Of a DNA stretch of 64,000 nt, positions 34,127 through 43,468 are shown in pieces. Location: positions 299,138-363,137 of the forward strand of contig NZ_RCUW01000003.1 in assembly GCF_003667525.1 (NCBI RefSeq). Direction: 5' to 3'. Origin of the DNA: Mycetocola_B reblochoni (GTDB lineage: Bacteria > Actinomycetota > Actinomycetes > Actinomycetales > Microbacteriaceae). Below the pieces are notes generated by a model. It was not told the origin of the DNA, did not search any database, and was given only the letters and a program-made list of their open reading frames with translations. A program made the translations under genes and the position numbers. How positions within the stretch are numbered: position 1 is the stretch's first letter; each line of letters begins with the position of its first letter.

Positions 34127-35278
34127 TCAGCGCGTGCCCGCGCCGAGCGGCACGTCGACCTGGCCGACCACGCCCGGCGCCAGCCGGTAGGGGCCCGCGA
34201 CGATGAGGTCGCCGAGCAGGCGCCGCAGTCGCGAGATCTCGGCGCGCACCGCGACCGCGTGCTCGGCGGAGCCGTAGACCTGCTCCGACAGCTCGCGCGC
34301 GCTCGCCCCGGTGGCGGAGGTCATGATCAGCCCGAGCAGCTGCGCGTGGCGCGAGGACAGCTCGACCCGGTGCCTGGCGGTCGCCGACTCCAGCAGCACG
34401 GCCGCCCCGCCCTCGCCGGTCTGCAGACGGAGACGGATCTCCGCGGTCTGGCCCGCCTGCCCGTCCTCGGGGCGCAGGATCCAGCCGCCCCTCACCGGGA
34501 TCGCCTCGACGTCGCCGACGCCGGGCACAAGCAGGGCGCCGCCCGTCGGCTCCGCGGGCAGCCGCACCCGGCGCAGCGTCCCGGGGACCGCGGCGTCCGC
34601 GATCCAGCCGTTCTCGTCGACGACGAGCCACTCGCCCCCGCTCGTCGCCGGGTGCGCCCACGACGACTGGCGAAGCACGTCCAGGTCGCGGCGGTGCCGT
34701 TCGCGCAGCTCCAGGTGCGCGGCGTGCGCGAGCAGCGAGGCGAGGCTGAGCGTGGCGGGATGCGCCTGCTCCGCGGCGACGGACACGTCGACAACGCCCA
34801 TGAGGCCGCTCGTGCGGGGGTCGCGGATCGGAACGGCGGCACACGACCAGCCGTACTGGTTCATCAGGAAGTGCTCCCTGGCGTGGATCTGCACCGCCTG
34901 GCGGCTCACCAGTGCGGTCCCGATCGCGTTCGTGCCGACCTGGCGCTCCCCCCAGCCGGCCCCCACGGCGAACCCCAGCCGGTCGGCATTGTCCCTCAGG
35001 GTGCCGGACGACTCACGGTGCACCACGCGACCCCCCTCATCGGCGAGGACGAAGACGAGGACCTCGTCGTCGGTGAGAACGCCGAGGTGACGGTTCATCA
35101 TCGGCACGAGCGACAGCAGCTCGCTCGCGCCGCGCCTGGCCTCGTCCGCGCCGTCGGCGGTGATCGAGGGCACGCGCCGGTCCGGCCGGATGCCCTGGCG
35201 ACGCATGCGGTCCCACGACTGCTCGATCAGCTGCCGGCGCCGCGGGGGTGCGGCGGCCGACGGGACCGTGATCGTCAT
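34127..35278 (-). CDS. GAF-domain transcriptional regulator (AcoR-like, without AAA+ domain)
   Basis: 383 residues from ATG 35278, preceded by AGGAGGAGG. The N-terminal half matches the AcoR/acetoin-operon activator start and GAF domain (SWDRMRRQGIRPD, RLGFAVGAGWGERQVGTNAIGTAL, HFLMNQYGWSCAAVPI). The sigma-54 AAA+ domain of classical AcoR is absent. The C-terminus instead carries a winged-helix-like segment (ARELSEQVYGSAEHAVAVRAEISRL). It is divergent from an acetoin/diacetyl reductase and probably controls it. Confidence 0.85.
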   Translation of the reverse strand: MTITVPSAAAPPRRRQLIEQSWDRMRRQGIRPDRRVPSITADGADEARRGASELLSLVPMMNRHLGVLTDDEVLVFVLADEGGRVVHRESSGTLRDNADRLGFAVGAGWGERQVGTNAIGTALVSRQAVQIHAREHFLMNQYGWSCAAVPIRDPRTSGLMGVVDVSVAAEQAHPATLSLASLLAHAAHLELRERHRRDLDVLRQSSWAHPATSGGEWLVVDENGWIADAAVPGTLRRVRLPAEPTGGALLVPGVGDVEAIPVRGGWILRPEDGQAGQTAEIRLRLQTGEGGAAVLLESATARHRVELSSRHAQLLGLIMTSATGASARELSEQVYGSAEHAVAVRAEISRLRRLLGDLIVAGPYRLAPGVVGQVDVPLGAGTR

Positions 35279-35342
35279 GAGCCTCCTCCTGCCCGCGAAC
35301 CCGAGAGAGGGACGCGTACGACGCGCGCGCGGGCCGCCCACC

Positions 35343-35377
35343 AGTCTAGCCCGCGAGGGAGGGTTGCAGAAGGTTGC
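35343..35377. promoter_or_regulatory. Regulator promoter with a direct repeat (candidate operator)
   Basis: Minus-strand TAGACT (35343-35348) could be the -10 of the GAF regulator. Two GGTTGC copies at 35362-35367 and 35372-35377 are spaced one helical turn apart and sit where a -35 would lie. Confidence 0.3.
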
Positions 35378-35457
35378 GAACGCCCGGTCCCGGCCGACTT
35401 TCCGCGGAAGCATGCATCACTCCGCCGGGGGCACTCGCACGCCGGGGGGACCGAGCC

Positions 35458-35463
35458 TAGGCT
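35458..35463 (+). promoter_or_regulatory. Candidate -10 box of the acetoin reductase gene
   Basis: TAGGCT, giving a leader of about 50 bases before the ATG at 35519; AAAGGAG is the ribosome site. Confidence 0.35.
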
Positions 35464-35518
35464 GGGTCCGATGCGGCAGACCCCACGCCGCCCGCAAGGA
35501 ATCAAAGGAGTTCTCGCC

Positions 35519-36301
35519 ATGACCACACCCAAGGTCGCACTCGTCACCGGAGCCGGACAGGGAATCGGACGCGGCATCGCCCTCGCCCTGGCCGCGGACG
35601 GACACGACATCGTCGTCGCCGATCTGGAGTTCCAGCGCGAGAAGGGTCTCGGCGTCGTCGCCGAGATCGAGGCGCTCGGCCGTCGTGCCATCTTCGTCAG
35701 CGCAGACGTGTCCAAGAAGGCCGACATCACCGCGGCCGTCGCCGCCGCGGAGGAGCAGCTCGGCGGGTTCGACGTCATCGTCAACAACGCCGGCATCGCC
35801 CAGGTGAAGCCCATCTCGGACATCACCGAGGAGGACCTCAACAAGATCTTCCAGATCAACGTCAACTCGGTCGTCTTCGGCATCCAGGCCGCGAGCGAGT
35901 CCTTCATCCGCCGCAGCGTGAAGGGCCGCATCATCTCCGCCGCGTCGATCGCCGCCATCAAGGGCTTCCCGATCCTCGGCGCGTACTCGGCGTCGAAGTT
36001 CGCCGTCCGCGGCCTGACCCAGGTCGCCGCGCAGGAGCTCGCTCCCAACGGCATCACGGTCAACGCCTACGGCCCCGGCATCGTCGGCACCGGCATGTGG
36101 GAGCTCATCGACAGCGAGCTGAGCAAGATCAACGGCAAGCCCCTCGGCCAGAACCTCAAGGAGAACGTCGACAGCATCGCCCTCGGCCGCATCGAGACGC
36201 CCGAGGACGTCGCCGGAGTCGTCAGCTTCTTCGCCTCCGACCGCGCGCAGTACGTGACCGGTCAGGTCCTGCTCGTCGACGGCGGGATGCTCTACAACTA
36301 G
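35519..36301 (+). CDS. budC: Acetoin/diacetyl reductase (BudC-like SDR)
   Basis: 260 residues, classical short-chain dehydrogenase. NAD(P) motif TGAGQGIGRG (10-19), NNAG (89-92) and catalytic S143, Y156, K160 (ILGAYSASK). The motifs NAYGPGIVGTGMWELID and SIALGRIETPEDVAG are typical of diacetyl reductase/2,3-butanediol dehydrogenase. It would interconvert diacetyl, acetoin and 2,3-butanediol. Start chosen from AAAGGAG eight bases upstream. The divergent GAF regulator of AcoR type supports the substrate class. Confidence 0.88.
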   Translation: MTTPKVALVTGAGQGIGRGIALALAADGHDIVVADLEFQREKGLGVVAEIEALGRRAIFVSADVSKKADITAAVAAAEEQLGGFDVIVNNAGIAQVKPISDITEEDLNKIFQINVNSVVFGIQAASESFIRRSVKGRIISAASIAAIKGFPILGAYSASKFAVRGLTQVAAQELAPNGITVNAYGPGIVGTGMWELIDSELSKINGKPLGQNLKENVDSIALGRIETPEDVAGVVSFFASDRAQYVTGQVLLVDGGMLYN

Positions 36302-36311
36302 GGCGAGGTCA

Positions 36312-36330
36312 CGGGCGACGGCGTCGCCCG
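36312..36330 (+). terminator. Short hairpin after budC
   Basis: CGGGCGAC (36312-36319) and GTCGCCCG (36323-36330) with a GGC loop, ten bases after the stop; weak by length. Confidence 0.5.
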
Positions 36331-36462
36331 GCAGGTTCCGGGGCGGTCAGTGCATGTGCGGTGCGCTGGCCGCCCCGGTGTTCGTCACGAGGGACGCGCG
36401 AGTCGCCCGCGCGCCGGACCGCTCCCGGGCGGGATCGCCCCACACCGCTCCGGCTCCGCGGC

Positions 36463-37020
36463 TCAGTGGGCGATGAGCACCTTGACGACCGACACCGCCG
36501 CCGCGACCGCCGCGAGGCTCACGCCGGCCAGGACGGTGCGGAGCGAGCTCGCCTCGCCGCGGAGCCGCTGGATGATGACGCCGGTCAACGCCAGTCGCAC
36601 GATCACGTAGCCCTCGGCGACCAGCTGGGCGGCGAGCCCGGGCACGCCGGTCAGCCAGGCCAGGCCGAGCACAGCGGCCGGCAGCAGGCCCGAGGTCAGG
36701 ACGGGCGCGGAGTCACGCAGCTCCGCCCGGATCTCCGGCCAGCCCAGACGATCGCTCCTGCGCGCCCTGCGACCGGCCGACTCGGCGAAGGCATGGGCGA
36801 GGAAGGTCGCGAACGACACCCCGAGCACGACGGCGAAGCTGCGCCCCTCCTCGGCCTCGGCACGGCTCAGCGGGAACAGGGTCGCCAGGACGACGATGTT
36901 GCCGTACACATAGGCGGTGATCCGACTCGCACTGTCCTCGACGTCGAGGGGACGACGATGCGGACGGCGGCGGCCCCGCTCTGCCGTCGTTCCGCTCGCA
37001 TCCGGCGACTGTTCGATCAC
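36463..37020 (-). CDS. Hypothetical four-helix membrane protein
   Basis: 185 residues from GTG at 37020. After a basic N-terminus there are four or five hydrophobic segments (TAYVYGNIVVLATLF, SFAVVLGVSFATFLAHAF, VLTSGLLPAAVLGLAWLTG, ending in VLAGVSLAAVAAAVSVV). I do not recognise the family. TACCGT lies six bases before the GTG, supporting this start. It is divergent from the ProP-like transporter. Confidence 0.65.
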   Translation of the reverse strand: MIEQSPDASGTTAERGRRRPHRRPLDVEDSASRITAYVYGNIVVLATLFPLSRAEAEEGRSFAVVLGVSFATFLAHAFAESAGRRARRSDRLGWPEIRAELRDSAPVLTSGLLPAAVLGLAWLTGVPGLAAQLVAEGYVIVRLALTGVIIQRLRGEASSLRTVLAGVSLAAVAAAVSVVKVLIAH

Positions 37021-37026
37021 CGTTCA

Positions 37027-37032
37027 ACGGTA
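37027..37032 (-). promoter_or_regulatory. Candidate -10 box for the membrane protein at 37020
   Basis: TACCGT, six bases (TGAACG), then GTG. Confidence 0.45.
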
Positions 37033-37124
37033 GCGCGCGGAGCGGCTCGCGCGGACCACGGGTTGAGCGTAATGTCGCTACGTTCCCCCTCACGAGCACG
37101 GAAGGCGCCGTCGCGGCACACGCC

Positions 37125-38660
37125 ATGAACAACAGCACAGAAACCCCTCCCCGTCCCGGCGGCGTCCGGCCGTTCCTCTCCGCGCTCCGCTCACGGCTCG
37201 GCCTCGGCCCGCGCACGCGACGGCTCAGGGTCGACGACGTCACGGTCGTCGACAAGCCGATGCTCCGCAAGGCCGTCGCCGGCACGGTCGTCGGCAACCT
37301 GATGGAGTGGTACGACATCGGCATCTACGGCTACCTCGCCGTCATCATGGGCCGCGTCTTCCTGTCCGACGCCGACGACGGTGTGCGCAACCTGTTCTCG
37401 CTCGGCGTGTTCGCCGTGACCTTCCTCGCCCGCCCCCTCGGGGGGATCATCCTCGGCCAGCTCGGCGACCGGATGGGCAGGCAGAAGGTCCTCGCCTTCA
37501 CCCTGATCATGATGGCGGCATCGACCGTGCTCATCGGCGTCCTGCCCGGCTTCGCCACGATCGGCGCGTGGGCCCCGATCCTGCTCATCCTGCTCAAGCT
37601 CGTCCAGGGCTTCTCCACCGGAGGAGAGTACGCCGGGGCGACGACGTTCATCACCGAGTACGCCCCCGACCGGCGGCGCGGCTTCTACGCCAGCCTGCTC
37701 GACATGGGCAGCTTCTTCGGCTTCGCCTTCGGAGCGGCCGTCGTCTCGGTGCTGCAGCTCTGGGTCGGTCCGGACGCCATGGAGGGCTGGGCCTGGCGGC
37801 TGCCGTTCCTGCTCGCCGCGCCGCTGGGCCTGATCGCGATCTACTTCCGGATGAAGATCGAGGACACCCCCGCGTTCCAGGCCGCGCAGGAGCTCCAGGA
37901 GGCGCAGGACTCCACGGACGACCGGTCGAGCGACGGGGCGCCCCAGGGCGTCATCGGCCTCGTGCGGCTGTACTGGAAGGAGCTGCTGATCGCGATCGTC
38001 CTCGTCGCCGCGGCGAACACCGCCAGCTACGCGCTGACGACGTACATGCCGACCTACCTGACCGGGACCCTGCACTACGACGAGATCCACGGCACGCTCC
38101 TGACGTTGCCCGTGCTCGTCGGAATGGCGCTGTGCATCCCGCTGTCCGGCAAACTGTCCGACCGCTTCAGCCGGCGCCGGGTCCTGACCTTCGGCGCGAT
38201 CAGCACCATCGTGCTCGCGATCCCCGCGTTCCTCCTGCTGACCCTCGGGCCGATCTGGTCGACGCTTCTGGGGCTGTCCCTGCTGGCGATCCCCGTTATC
38301 TTCTACATCGGCAACCTGGCGTCATCGCTGCCGGCGCTGTTCCCCACCGCCAGCCGCTACGGGGCGATGGGCCTGTCCTACAACGTCGCCGTCGCACTCT
38401 TCGGCGGCACCGCGCCGCTGATCCTCGAGGCCATCGTCCAGGCGACGGGCAACGACATCTCGCCGGCGTTCTACCTCATCGGCACCTCGGTGGCCGGCCT
38501 GATCGCGGTGTTCTTCATGACGGAGTCCGCCCGGCGCCCGCTGCCGGGCTCCATGCCCTCCGTCGAGACGCCGGAGGAGGCGCACGCGCTGGTCGCCACC
38601 CAGGACGAGAACGACGAGCTCGACGTCGAGAGCCTGCCCTTCCCCGAACAGGGCCGCTGA
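37125..38660 (+). CDS. MFS metabolite:H+ symporter (ProP/MHS family)
   Basis: 511 residues with twelve helices and the MHS signatures VGNLMEWYDIGIYGYLA in helix 1, GDRMGRQKVL between helices 2 and 3 and GFSTGGEYAGA in helix 4. Family members carry proline, betaine, citrate, ketoglutarate or similar osmolytes and acids with protons. The C-terminal end is acidic and lacks the coiled coil of E. coli ProP, so osmosensing cannot be assumed. An upstream ribosome site is not obvious. Confidence 0.9.
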   Translation: MNNSTETPPRPGGVRPFLSALRSRLGLGPRTRRLRVDDVTVVDKPMLRKAVAGTVVGNLMEWYDIGIYGYLAVIMGRVFLSDADDGVRNLFSLGVFAVTFLARPLGGIILGQLGDRMGRQKVLAFTLIMMAASTVLIGVLPGFATIGAWAPILLILLKLVQGFSTGGEYAGATTFITEYAPDRRRGFYASLLDMGSFFGFAFGAAVVSVLQLWVGPDAMEGWAWRLPFLLAAPLGLIAIYFRMKIEDTPAFQAAQELQEAQDSTDDRSSDGAPQGVIGLVRLYWKELLIAIVLVAAANTASYALTTYMPTYLTGTLHYDEIHGTLLTLPVLVGMALCIPLSGKLSDRFSRRRVLTFGAISTIVLAIPAFLLLTLGPIWSTLLGLSLLAIPVIFYIGNLASSLPALFPTASRYGAMGLSYNVAVALFGGTAPLILEAIVQATGNDISPAFYLIGTSVAGLIAVFFMTESARRPLPGSMPSVETPEEAHALVATQDENDELDVESLPFPEQGR

Positions 38661-38755
38661 CCCGGACGCCCCGTGTGGCCGGCCGGTGCCCGACGCATCG
38701 GCCGGCACCGTCCCCGACGCGCGGGCGACCCGGGTCTGCGCCGCAGATCGCCCGC

Positions 38756-39688
38756 TCAGGCCCCGCCGACCGCCTGGATCAGCCAGGACGCGTCGACCCG
38801 CTCCCCCGCCTCCAGCCGGACGACGTCGGTCCCCGATCCGAAGGCACCCGGCGGGCAGCTCATCGGCTCGACGGCGAGCGCCGTCCTGCTGAGCGCGGAG
38901 TCGGCCAGGTCGGCGGTGTGCACCTGGACCCAGGGCGAGCGCTCGTCCCACACGACCCGCGCCCCGCGTCCGTCCCGGGCGCGGACGACGACGACGAACC
39001 GTCCGTCCGCGTCCGGGGCCAGCCCGGTGTAGGCGTGGTCGATGCGCGTGGAGGCGACGACCCGCCCGCCACGGAAGTCGAGCCCGGCCGGATGGTCCTC
39101 GACCGCGACGAGCTCACCGGGGATCAGCCGGCCGGCCGACACGTCCTGGACGTGGGACGCGGGCAGCTCGAGCACCCAGTCGTCGACGTGCCGGCCGGGG
39201 GCGACCAGGTAGGGGTGCGCACCCCAGCCGACCGGCGCGGCCGAGGGGCCGGTGTTCTCCAGCTCCAGCTCGGTGTGCAGCCCCTCGTCGTCGAGGCGGT
39301 AGCGCACCACGGCGGCGATCCGGTGCGGGTACCCCTGCTGCGGCTCGATCACGGCCTGCAGGACGACGCCGTCGCCGGTGAACTCGCGCAGCCCGAAGTC
39401 GAGCCACGCGACCAGGCCGTGCAGCGCGTGCCCCCGGTCCGGCTCGGTGAGGCCGAGCTGCTGCTCGGAGCCGTCCCACGTGTAGCGGCCGTCGACCACG
39501 CGGTTCGGCCAGGGCGCGAGCAGGGCACCGCTGAACGCCGGTCGCACCTGCTCGGCCGCGAAGGAGCGCACCAGCTCCCTACCGCCGTAGCCCAGCCGGC
39601 GCACGGAGGCTCCGACGGACGCGATCGTCGCGGTGTACGGCCCCGACTCGATGTCGTACTGCCGTCCCGACAGCGGGGTACCTGTCAT
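38756..39688 (-). CDS. Aldose 1-epimerase-like protein
   Basis: 310 residues of the galactose mutarotase fold. Substrate residues are in APWPNRVVDGRY (N62, R63), HALHG (H90), GAHPYL (H158) and AVEPMSCPPGAF (catalytic Glu), as in GalM-type epimerases. It interconverts anomers of free aldoses, or possibly glucose-6-phosphate anomers as in related YeaD proteins. No sugar gene adjoins it. The stop codon is 95 bases from the convergent ProP-like gene. Confidence 0.86.
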   Translation of the reverse strand: MTGTPLSGRQYDIESGPYTATIASVGASVRRLGYGGRELVRSFAAEQVRPAFSGALLAPWPNRVVDGRYTWDGSEQQLGLTEPDRGHALHGLVAWLDFGLREFTGDGVVLQAVIEPQQGYPHRIAAVVRYRLDDEGLHTELELENTGPSAAPVGWGAHPYLVAPGRHVDDWVLELPASHVQDVSAGRLIPGELVAVEDHPAGLDFRGGRVVASTRIDHAYTGLAPDADGRFVVVVRARDGRGARVVWDERSPWVQVHTADLADSALSRTALAVEPMSCPPGAFGSGTDVVRLEAGERVDASWLIQAVGGA

Positions 39689-39967
39689 CTCTGCGCCTCT
39701 CTGCTGCAGGGGTGCGGTGGGATCTGTGGCCCGGGAAACCGTTCCGCTCCATGGCTACCACAGCGGGCTCCGACCGGTCCAGCGTGACTCCGTCGCCACC
39801 ACCGGGCCGGGACCGGGGCACCGGGACCGGCGACCGGTTCCGGCGCCGCGCCGGGGCTGCCCTCGCCTGGAACCGCAGCAGCGGCAGTGGTAGCGTCCCT
39901 CCCCGACCGGGTCCCCGAGGGGACGAACGACGAGATCGCGGCTGGAGCCGCGTCAGCGAGGAGAACC

Positions 39968-41443
39968 GTGTCAGCGACCCCCGACACCAGCACCGGGCAG
40001 CACCGATCCCGCGGAGGCTTCTTCGGCCACCCCTGGGGGCTGGCGAACCTCGCCGGCATCGAGATGTGGGAGCGCTTCAGCTTCTACGGCATGCAGGGGC
40101 TCTTGGCGTTCTACATCTACTACTCGGTCACCGACGGAGGGCTCGGCATGTCCGAGGCGGCGGCGACCTCGATCGTCGGCGCCTACGGCGGGCTGGTGTA
40201 CCTCTCGAGCGTGCTCGGAGGCTGGATCGCCGACCGGGTGCTCGGTGCGGAGCGCACCCTGCTGACCTCCGCCGTGGTCATCATGCTCGGCCACATCGCC
40301 CTCGCCGTGTTCCCCGGAGGCGTCGGCCTCGCCGTCGGGCTGGTGTGCGTCGCTCTGGGCGCCGGGTCGCTGAAGACCACCACCTCGACCGTGCTCGGCG
40401 ACCTCTACGATCGTGGCGACGCCCGGCGTGACGCCGCCTTCTCGATCTACTACATGGGCGTCAACATCGGCGGCCTGATCGGTCCGCTGCTGACCAGCGC
40501 GATCTGGACGTGGCAGGGATTCCACTGGGGCTTCGGCCTCGCCGCGATCGGGATGGCGCTCGGACTCGTCCAGTACCTGGCGCTGCGCCGTCACACCGCC
40601 TCGCCCAGCAACCGCACCGCCCCCAACCCGCTGAGCCCGAGGGAGCGCCGGATCTGGCTGACCGTCGTCGTCGCGGCGCTCGTGGTGATCGGGATCTCCG
40701 TCGTCGCGGGGTGGCTGCGGGCGGAGAACCTCTCGACCGTCGTCGTCGCACTGACGGTGATCGCCGCCGTCAGCCTGTTCAGCGTGATCGGTTCCAGCAG
40801 CCGCATCACCGCCGACGAGCGGAGCAGGGTGCTCTCGTTCATCCCCCTCTTCGTCGCCTCAGCCGTGTTCTGGACGCTGTTCCAGCAGCAGTTCACCGTG
40901 CTGGCGATCTACGCCGACCAGCGCCTCAACCGCACCGTGTTCGGCGTGGAGCTCCCGCCGAGCGTGGTCACCTCGATCAACCCCGTGTTCATCATCGTCT
41001 TCGCCGGGGTCTTCGCCGCGCTGTGGACCCGGCTCGGGGCTCGACAGCCGTCGGCGCCGGTGAAGTTCGCGATGGGGACGGTCATCATGGGCATCGCCTT
41101 CCTCGCGTTCATCCCGTTCAGCGGGGGCGCGGACGGCTCGGTGCCGTTCCTGGCGATCGTGCTCATCCTGTTCCTGTTCACGATGGCGGAACTGTGCCTG
41201 TCCCCCGTCGGCCAGTCGCTGGCGACCAAGTTGTCGCCCGATGCCTTCCACTCGCAGATGGTGGCGCTGTACTTCCTGTCCATCGCTCTCGGCTCCGCCG
41301 CCGCGGGAACGCTGTCGGGGCTGTACGACACACGGAACGAGATGCCGTACTTCCTGCTCGTCGGGCTGGCATCGATCGCCGTCGGTGTGACGCTGTTCCT
41401 GCTGCGCACGCCCATCCTGCGGATGATGCGCGGGGTGCGCTGA
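39968..41443 (+). CDS. Proton-dependent oligopeptide transporter (POT/PTR family)
   Basis: 491 residues from GTG at 39968, with GAGGAG five bases upstream; a longer in-frame start at 39887 adds a disordered stretch. The POT signature is NLAGIEMWERFSFYGMQGLL (ExxERFxYYG class) in helix 1, then GGWIADRVLGAERT and FSIYYMGVNIGGLIGP. These carriers take up di- and tripeptides with protons. It complements the Dpp-type ABC system in this window. Confidence 0.92.
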   Translation: MSATPDTSTGQHRSRGGFFGHPWGLANLAGIEMWERFSFYGMQGLLAFYIYYSVTDGGLGMSEAAATSIVGAYGGLVYLSSVLGGWIADRVLGAERTLLTSAVVIMLGHIALAVFPGGVGLAVGLVCVALGAGSLKTTTSTVLGDLYDRGDARRDAAFSIYYMGVNIGGLIGPLLTSAIWTWQGFHWGFGLAAIGMALGLVQYLALRRHTASPSNRTAPNPLSPRERRIWLTVVVAALVVIGISVVAGWLRAENLSTVVVALTVIAAVSLFSVIGSSSRITADERSRVLSFIPLFVASAVFWTLFQQQFTVLAIYADQRLNRTVFGVELPPSVVTSINPVFIIVFAGVFAALWTRLGARQPSAPVKFAMGTVIMGIAFLAFIPFSGGADGSVPFLAIVLILFLFTMAELCLSPVGQSLATKLSPDAFHSQMVALYFLSIALGSAAAGTLSGLYDTRNEMPYFLLVGLASIAVGVTLFLLRTPILRMMRGVR

Positions 41444-41488
41444 CGCCGCGCGTAGGCTGATGGCAGCGGGCAGGACGAGGGGCGGACG

Positions 41489-41845
41489 ATGACGGGTGAC
41501 TCACGCGAGCAGCGCCTCGTCGAGCGGCGGACGTCCGCGCGGGATCGCCTGGCGCGGCTCGAGCGTCAGTTGGACGCGCTCAGGGGCGCTCGCGGTGCGG
41601 AGAGCGACGACGACGAACACGACCCGGAGGGCGCACCGCTCTCGGCGGAGTGGTCGAGGCTGGAGGGGCTGCGGGCCTCGGCGGTCGACGAGCTCCGGGC
41701 GATCGACGACGCGGTCGAACGCGTCGCCACGGGTGCGGGTGCGCTCTGCCGAGTGTGCGGTCGGCCGATCCCCGCCGCCAGGCTCGAGGTCAGGCCGGAG
41801 GCGACGATGTGCGTCGACTGCGCCAGCCGGGCCGCGCACGGCTGA
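41489..41845 (+). CDS. TraR/DksA-type zinc-finger protein
   Basis: 118 residues. An N-terminal helix pair rich in Arg/Glu (RDRLARLERQLDALRG) is followed by a four-cysteine zinc finger CRVC-x17-CVDC (C87, C90, C108, C111). The coiled-coil-plus-finger layout is that of DksA/TraR proteins, which bind the RNA polymerase secondary channel; in actinobacteria short members are widespread but poorly studied. Preceded by TAGGCT about 30 bases upstream of the ATG. Confidence 0.85.
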   Translation: MTGDSREQRLVERRTSARDRLARLERQLDALRGARGAESDDDEHDPEGAPLSAEWSRLEGLRASAVDELRAIDDAVERVATGAGALCRVCGRPIPAARLEVRPEATMCVDCASRAAHG

Positions 41846-41958
41846 GCCGCGCGCCGTCACGGGCCCCCGCACGCGACTCAGCCCGGTGCCCCTCGCGCCC
41901 CTGACGGACCCGCCGGCTGTTGGCCGTCGCGGACGCCGAGGCGTAGGGTTGCCGCCGT

Positions 41959-42717
41959 ATGCACACCTTCACCAAGCAGACCGTCGGACGCCCCGCCCAG
42001 TGGGAGGAGGCCGGGCTGCGCTGGCTGGCCGCCCAGAGCGCGGCGGGCGGTGCCACGGTCGTCAGGGTGCTGGGCCGCGACGACTCGGGACTCACCGAGG
42101 AGCGCATCGAGACGGCAAGCCCGAACCCGGCCGACGCGACCGCGTTCGGCGGTCAGCTGGCGATCACCCACCGCATCGAGGGTGCGCGCTGGGGCGAGGG
42201 CCCGGCGGGCTGGACCGGCCCCGGATACCAGGGACCGAACGAGCATCTGCTCGAGCTGCCCGTGCGAGCACACGAACGGTGGGGCCGGATGTACGCGGAG
42301 GACCGCGTCAGGCCGCTGCTCGCGGACAGCGGCATCCGCGGCTCCGGCCTGGACGCGCTGGAGCGGCTGTGCGGGCGACTCGAGCGGGGCGACTTCGACA
42401 CCGACGACACCCCCGCGCGCCTGCACGGCGACCTCTGGTCGGGGAACCTGCTCTGGTCTCCGCTCGGCGTCGTGCTCATCGACCCGTCCGCGCACGTCGG
42501 CCACAGGGAGACCGACCTCGCCGCCCTCGCACTGTTCGGAACGCCGCACCTCGACCGGATCGTCGCCGGCTACGAGCGGGTGCAGCCGCTCGCCCCCGGG
42601 TGGCGCGACAGGGTCGAGCTGCACCAGCTGTCGATGGTCCTCATGCACGCGGTCGTCTTCGGAGGCTCCTACCGGGACCACGCCGCCGGTATCGCGCGAC
42701 ACTACACCTCGGGCTGA
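41959..42717 (+). CDS. Fructosamine-kinase-like (FN3K family) protein
   Basis: 252 residues, aminoglycoside-phosphotransferase fold. The catalytic loop is LHGDLWSGNLLW (H156, D158) and the metal-binding motif is IDPSAHVGHRETDLA, both diagnostic of fructosamine-3-kinase/ribulosamine kinase. It would phosphorylate ketoamines on glycated proteins or amino acids, starting deglycation. The N-terminal lobe is short and its lysine loop is less clear. A TAGGGT hexamer is nine bases before the ATG. Confidence 0.85.
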   Translation: MHTFTKQTVGRPAQWEEAGLRWLAAQSAAGGATVVRVLGRDDSGLTEERIETASPNPADATAFGGQLAITHRIEGARWGEGPAGWTGPGYQGPNEHLLELPVRAHERWGRMYAEDRVRPLLADSGIRGSGLDALERLCGRLERGDFDTDDTPARLHGDLWSGNLLWSPLGVVLIDPSAHVGHRETDLAALALFGTPHLDRIVAGYERVQPLAPGWRDRVELHQLSMVLMHAVVFGGSYRDHAAGIARHYTSG

Positions 42718-42783
42718 CCCGAGCCGCGGCGGACCACCCCGCTTCTGACCCGCCCCTGCCGCGGCGGCGGGGACCCGTCGCCG

Positions 42784-43368
42784 TCAGTGCAGCGTCTCGT
42801 CGGCGGCTGTGCTCCGCCAGGCGTGCAGCGGGACGACGAGCCCGGCCCGTGTCGGTGCACACACGTACGGCCCCGCGGCGGCACGATGGCCGACGTCGAA
42901 GGGCACGACCCTGACCAGGCGCGGCTGCCCACCCGCGAGCCCGGCGCGGACCGTGAGCGCGTTACCCGAACGGCTGACCCTGACGAGCACCCGTCGCCCC
43001 GCCCACTCGGGCACGGGTGCGAGCGACCAGTCCGACATCCCGTCGGTCACCACCGCTCCGAGCTGGGGCGCGCCGTCGGAGAACTCGACGCCGGCCTTCA
43101 GCCAGTGCGTCGCACTCACGCGGACGAAGACGCCCGCCTGGTCGAACTGCTCGGCGAAGTCGGCGGAGAACTCCACCTCGACCGCCGTGCCGTCGGGGAA
43201 CGGGGCGAGGAGTGCGTGCTCGCTGTCGTTGACGAAACCGTAGGAGGTTGTCCGCCACGCGTCGCTGCCGGCGACGGCGGTGACGAGCAAACTGCCCTCC
43301 CGCTCGACAGCAGAGGCGGGGGCGTGTGTCCAGCTTCCCGAGTTCCAGGGGATCGTCGTCGAGGCCAT
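42784..43368 (-). CDS. DUF1349 beta-sandwich protein
   Basis: 194 residues with the DUF1349 pattern: DAWRTTSYGFVNDS, FDQAGVFVRVSATHWLKAGVEF and LGAVVTDGMSDWSLAPVPEW. It is a concanavalin-like fold found in yeast YvrI-like and bacterial proteins of unknown catalytic role, possibly carbohydrate binding. No signal peptide is seen, so it is probably cytoplasmic. Start ATG 43368 chosen from the family N-terminus (IPWNSGSWTHAP). Confidence 0.85.
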   Translation of the reverse strand: MASTTIPWNSGSWTHAPASAVEREGSLLVTAVAGSDAWRTTSYGFVNDSEHALLAPFPDGTAVEVEFSADFAEQFDQAGVFVRVSATHWLKAGVEFSDGAPQLGAVVTDGMSDWSLAPVPEWAGRRVLVRVSRSGNALTVRAGLAGGQPRLVRVVPFDVGHRAAAGPYVCAPTRAGLVVPLHAWRSTAADETLH

Positions 43369-43468
43369 GCCCCATCTTTGCCCGCGCGCCGTCGCCGACG
43401 CAAACGGGACCGCCGGGCGCCGCGCGCGGTGCTGCCTCACCCGGGCGGTTCGGACTCCTCGAGGCCCG

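Noticed and set aside
35279..35518. Sigma-54 promoter for the acetoin reductase
   Set aside because: No GG-N10-GC element at the right place was found, the regulator lacks the AAA+ domain, and actinobacteria generally lack sigma-54.
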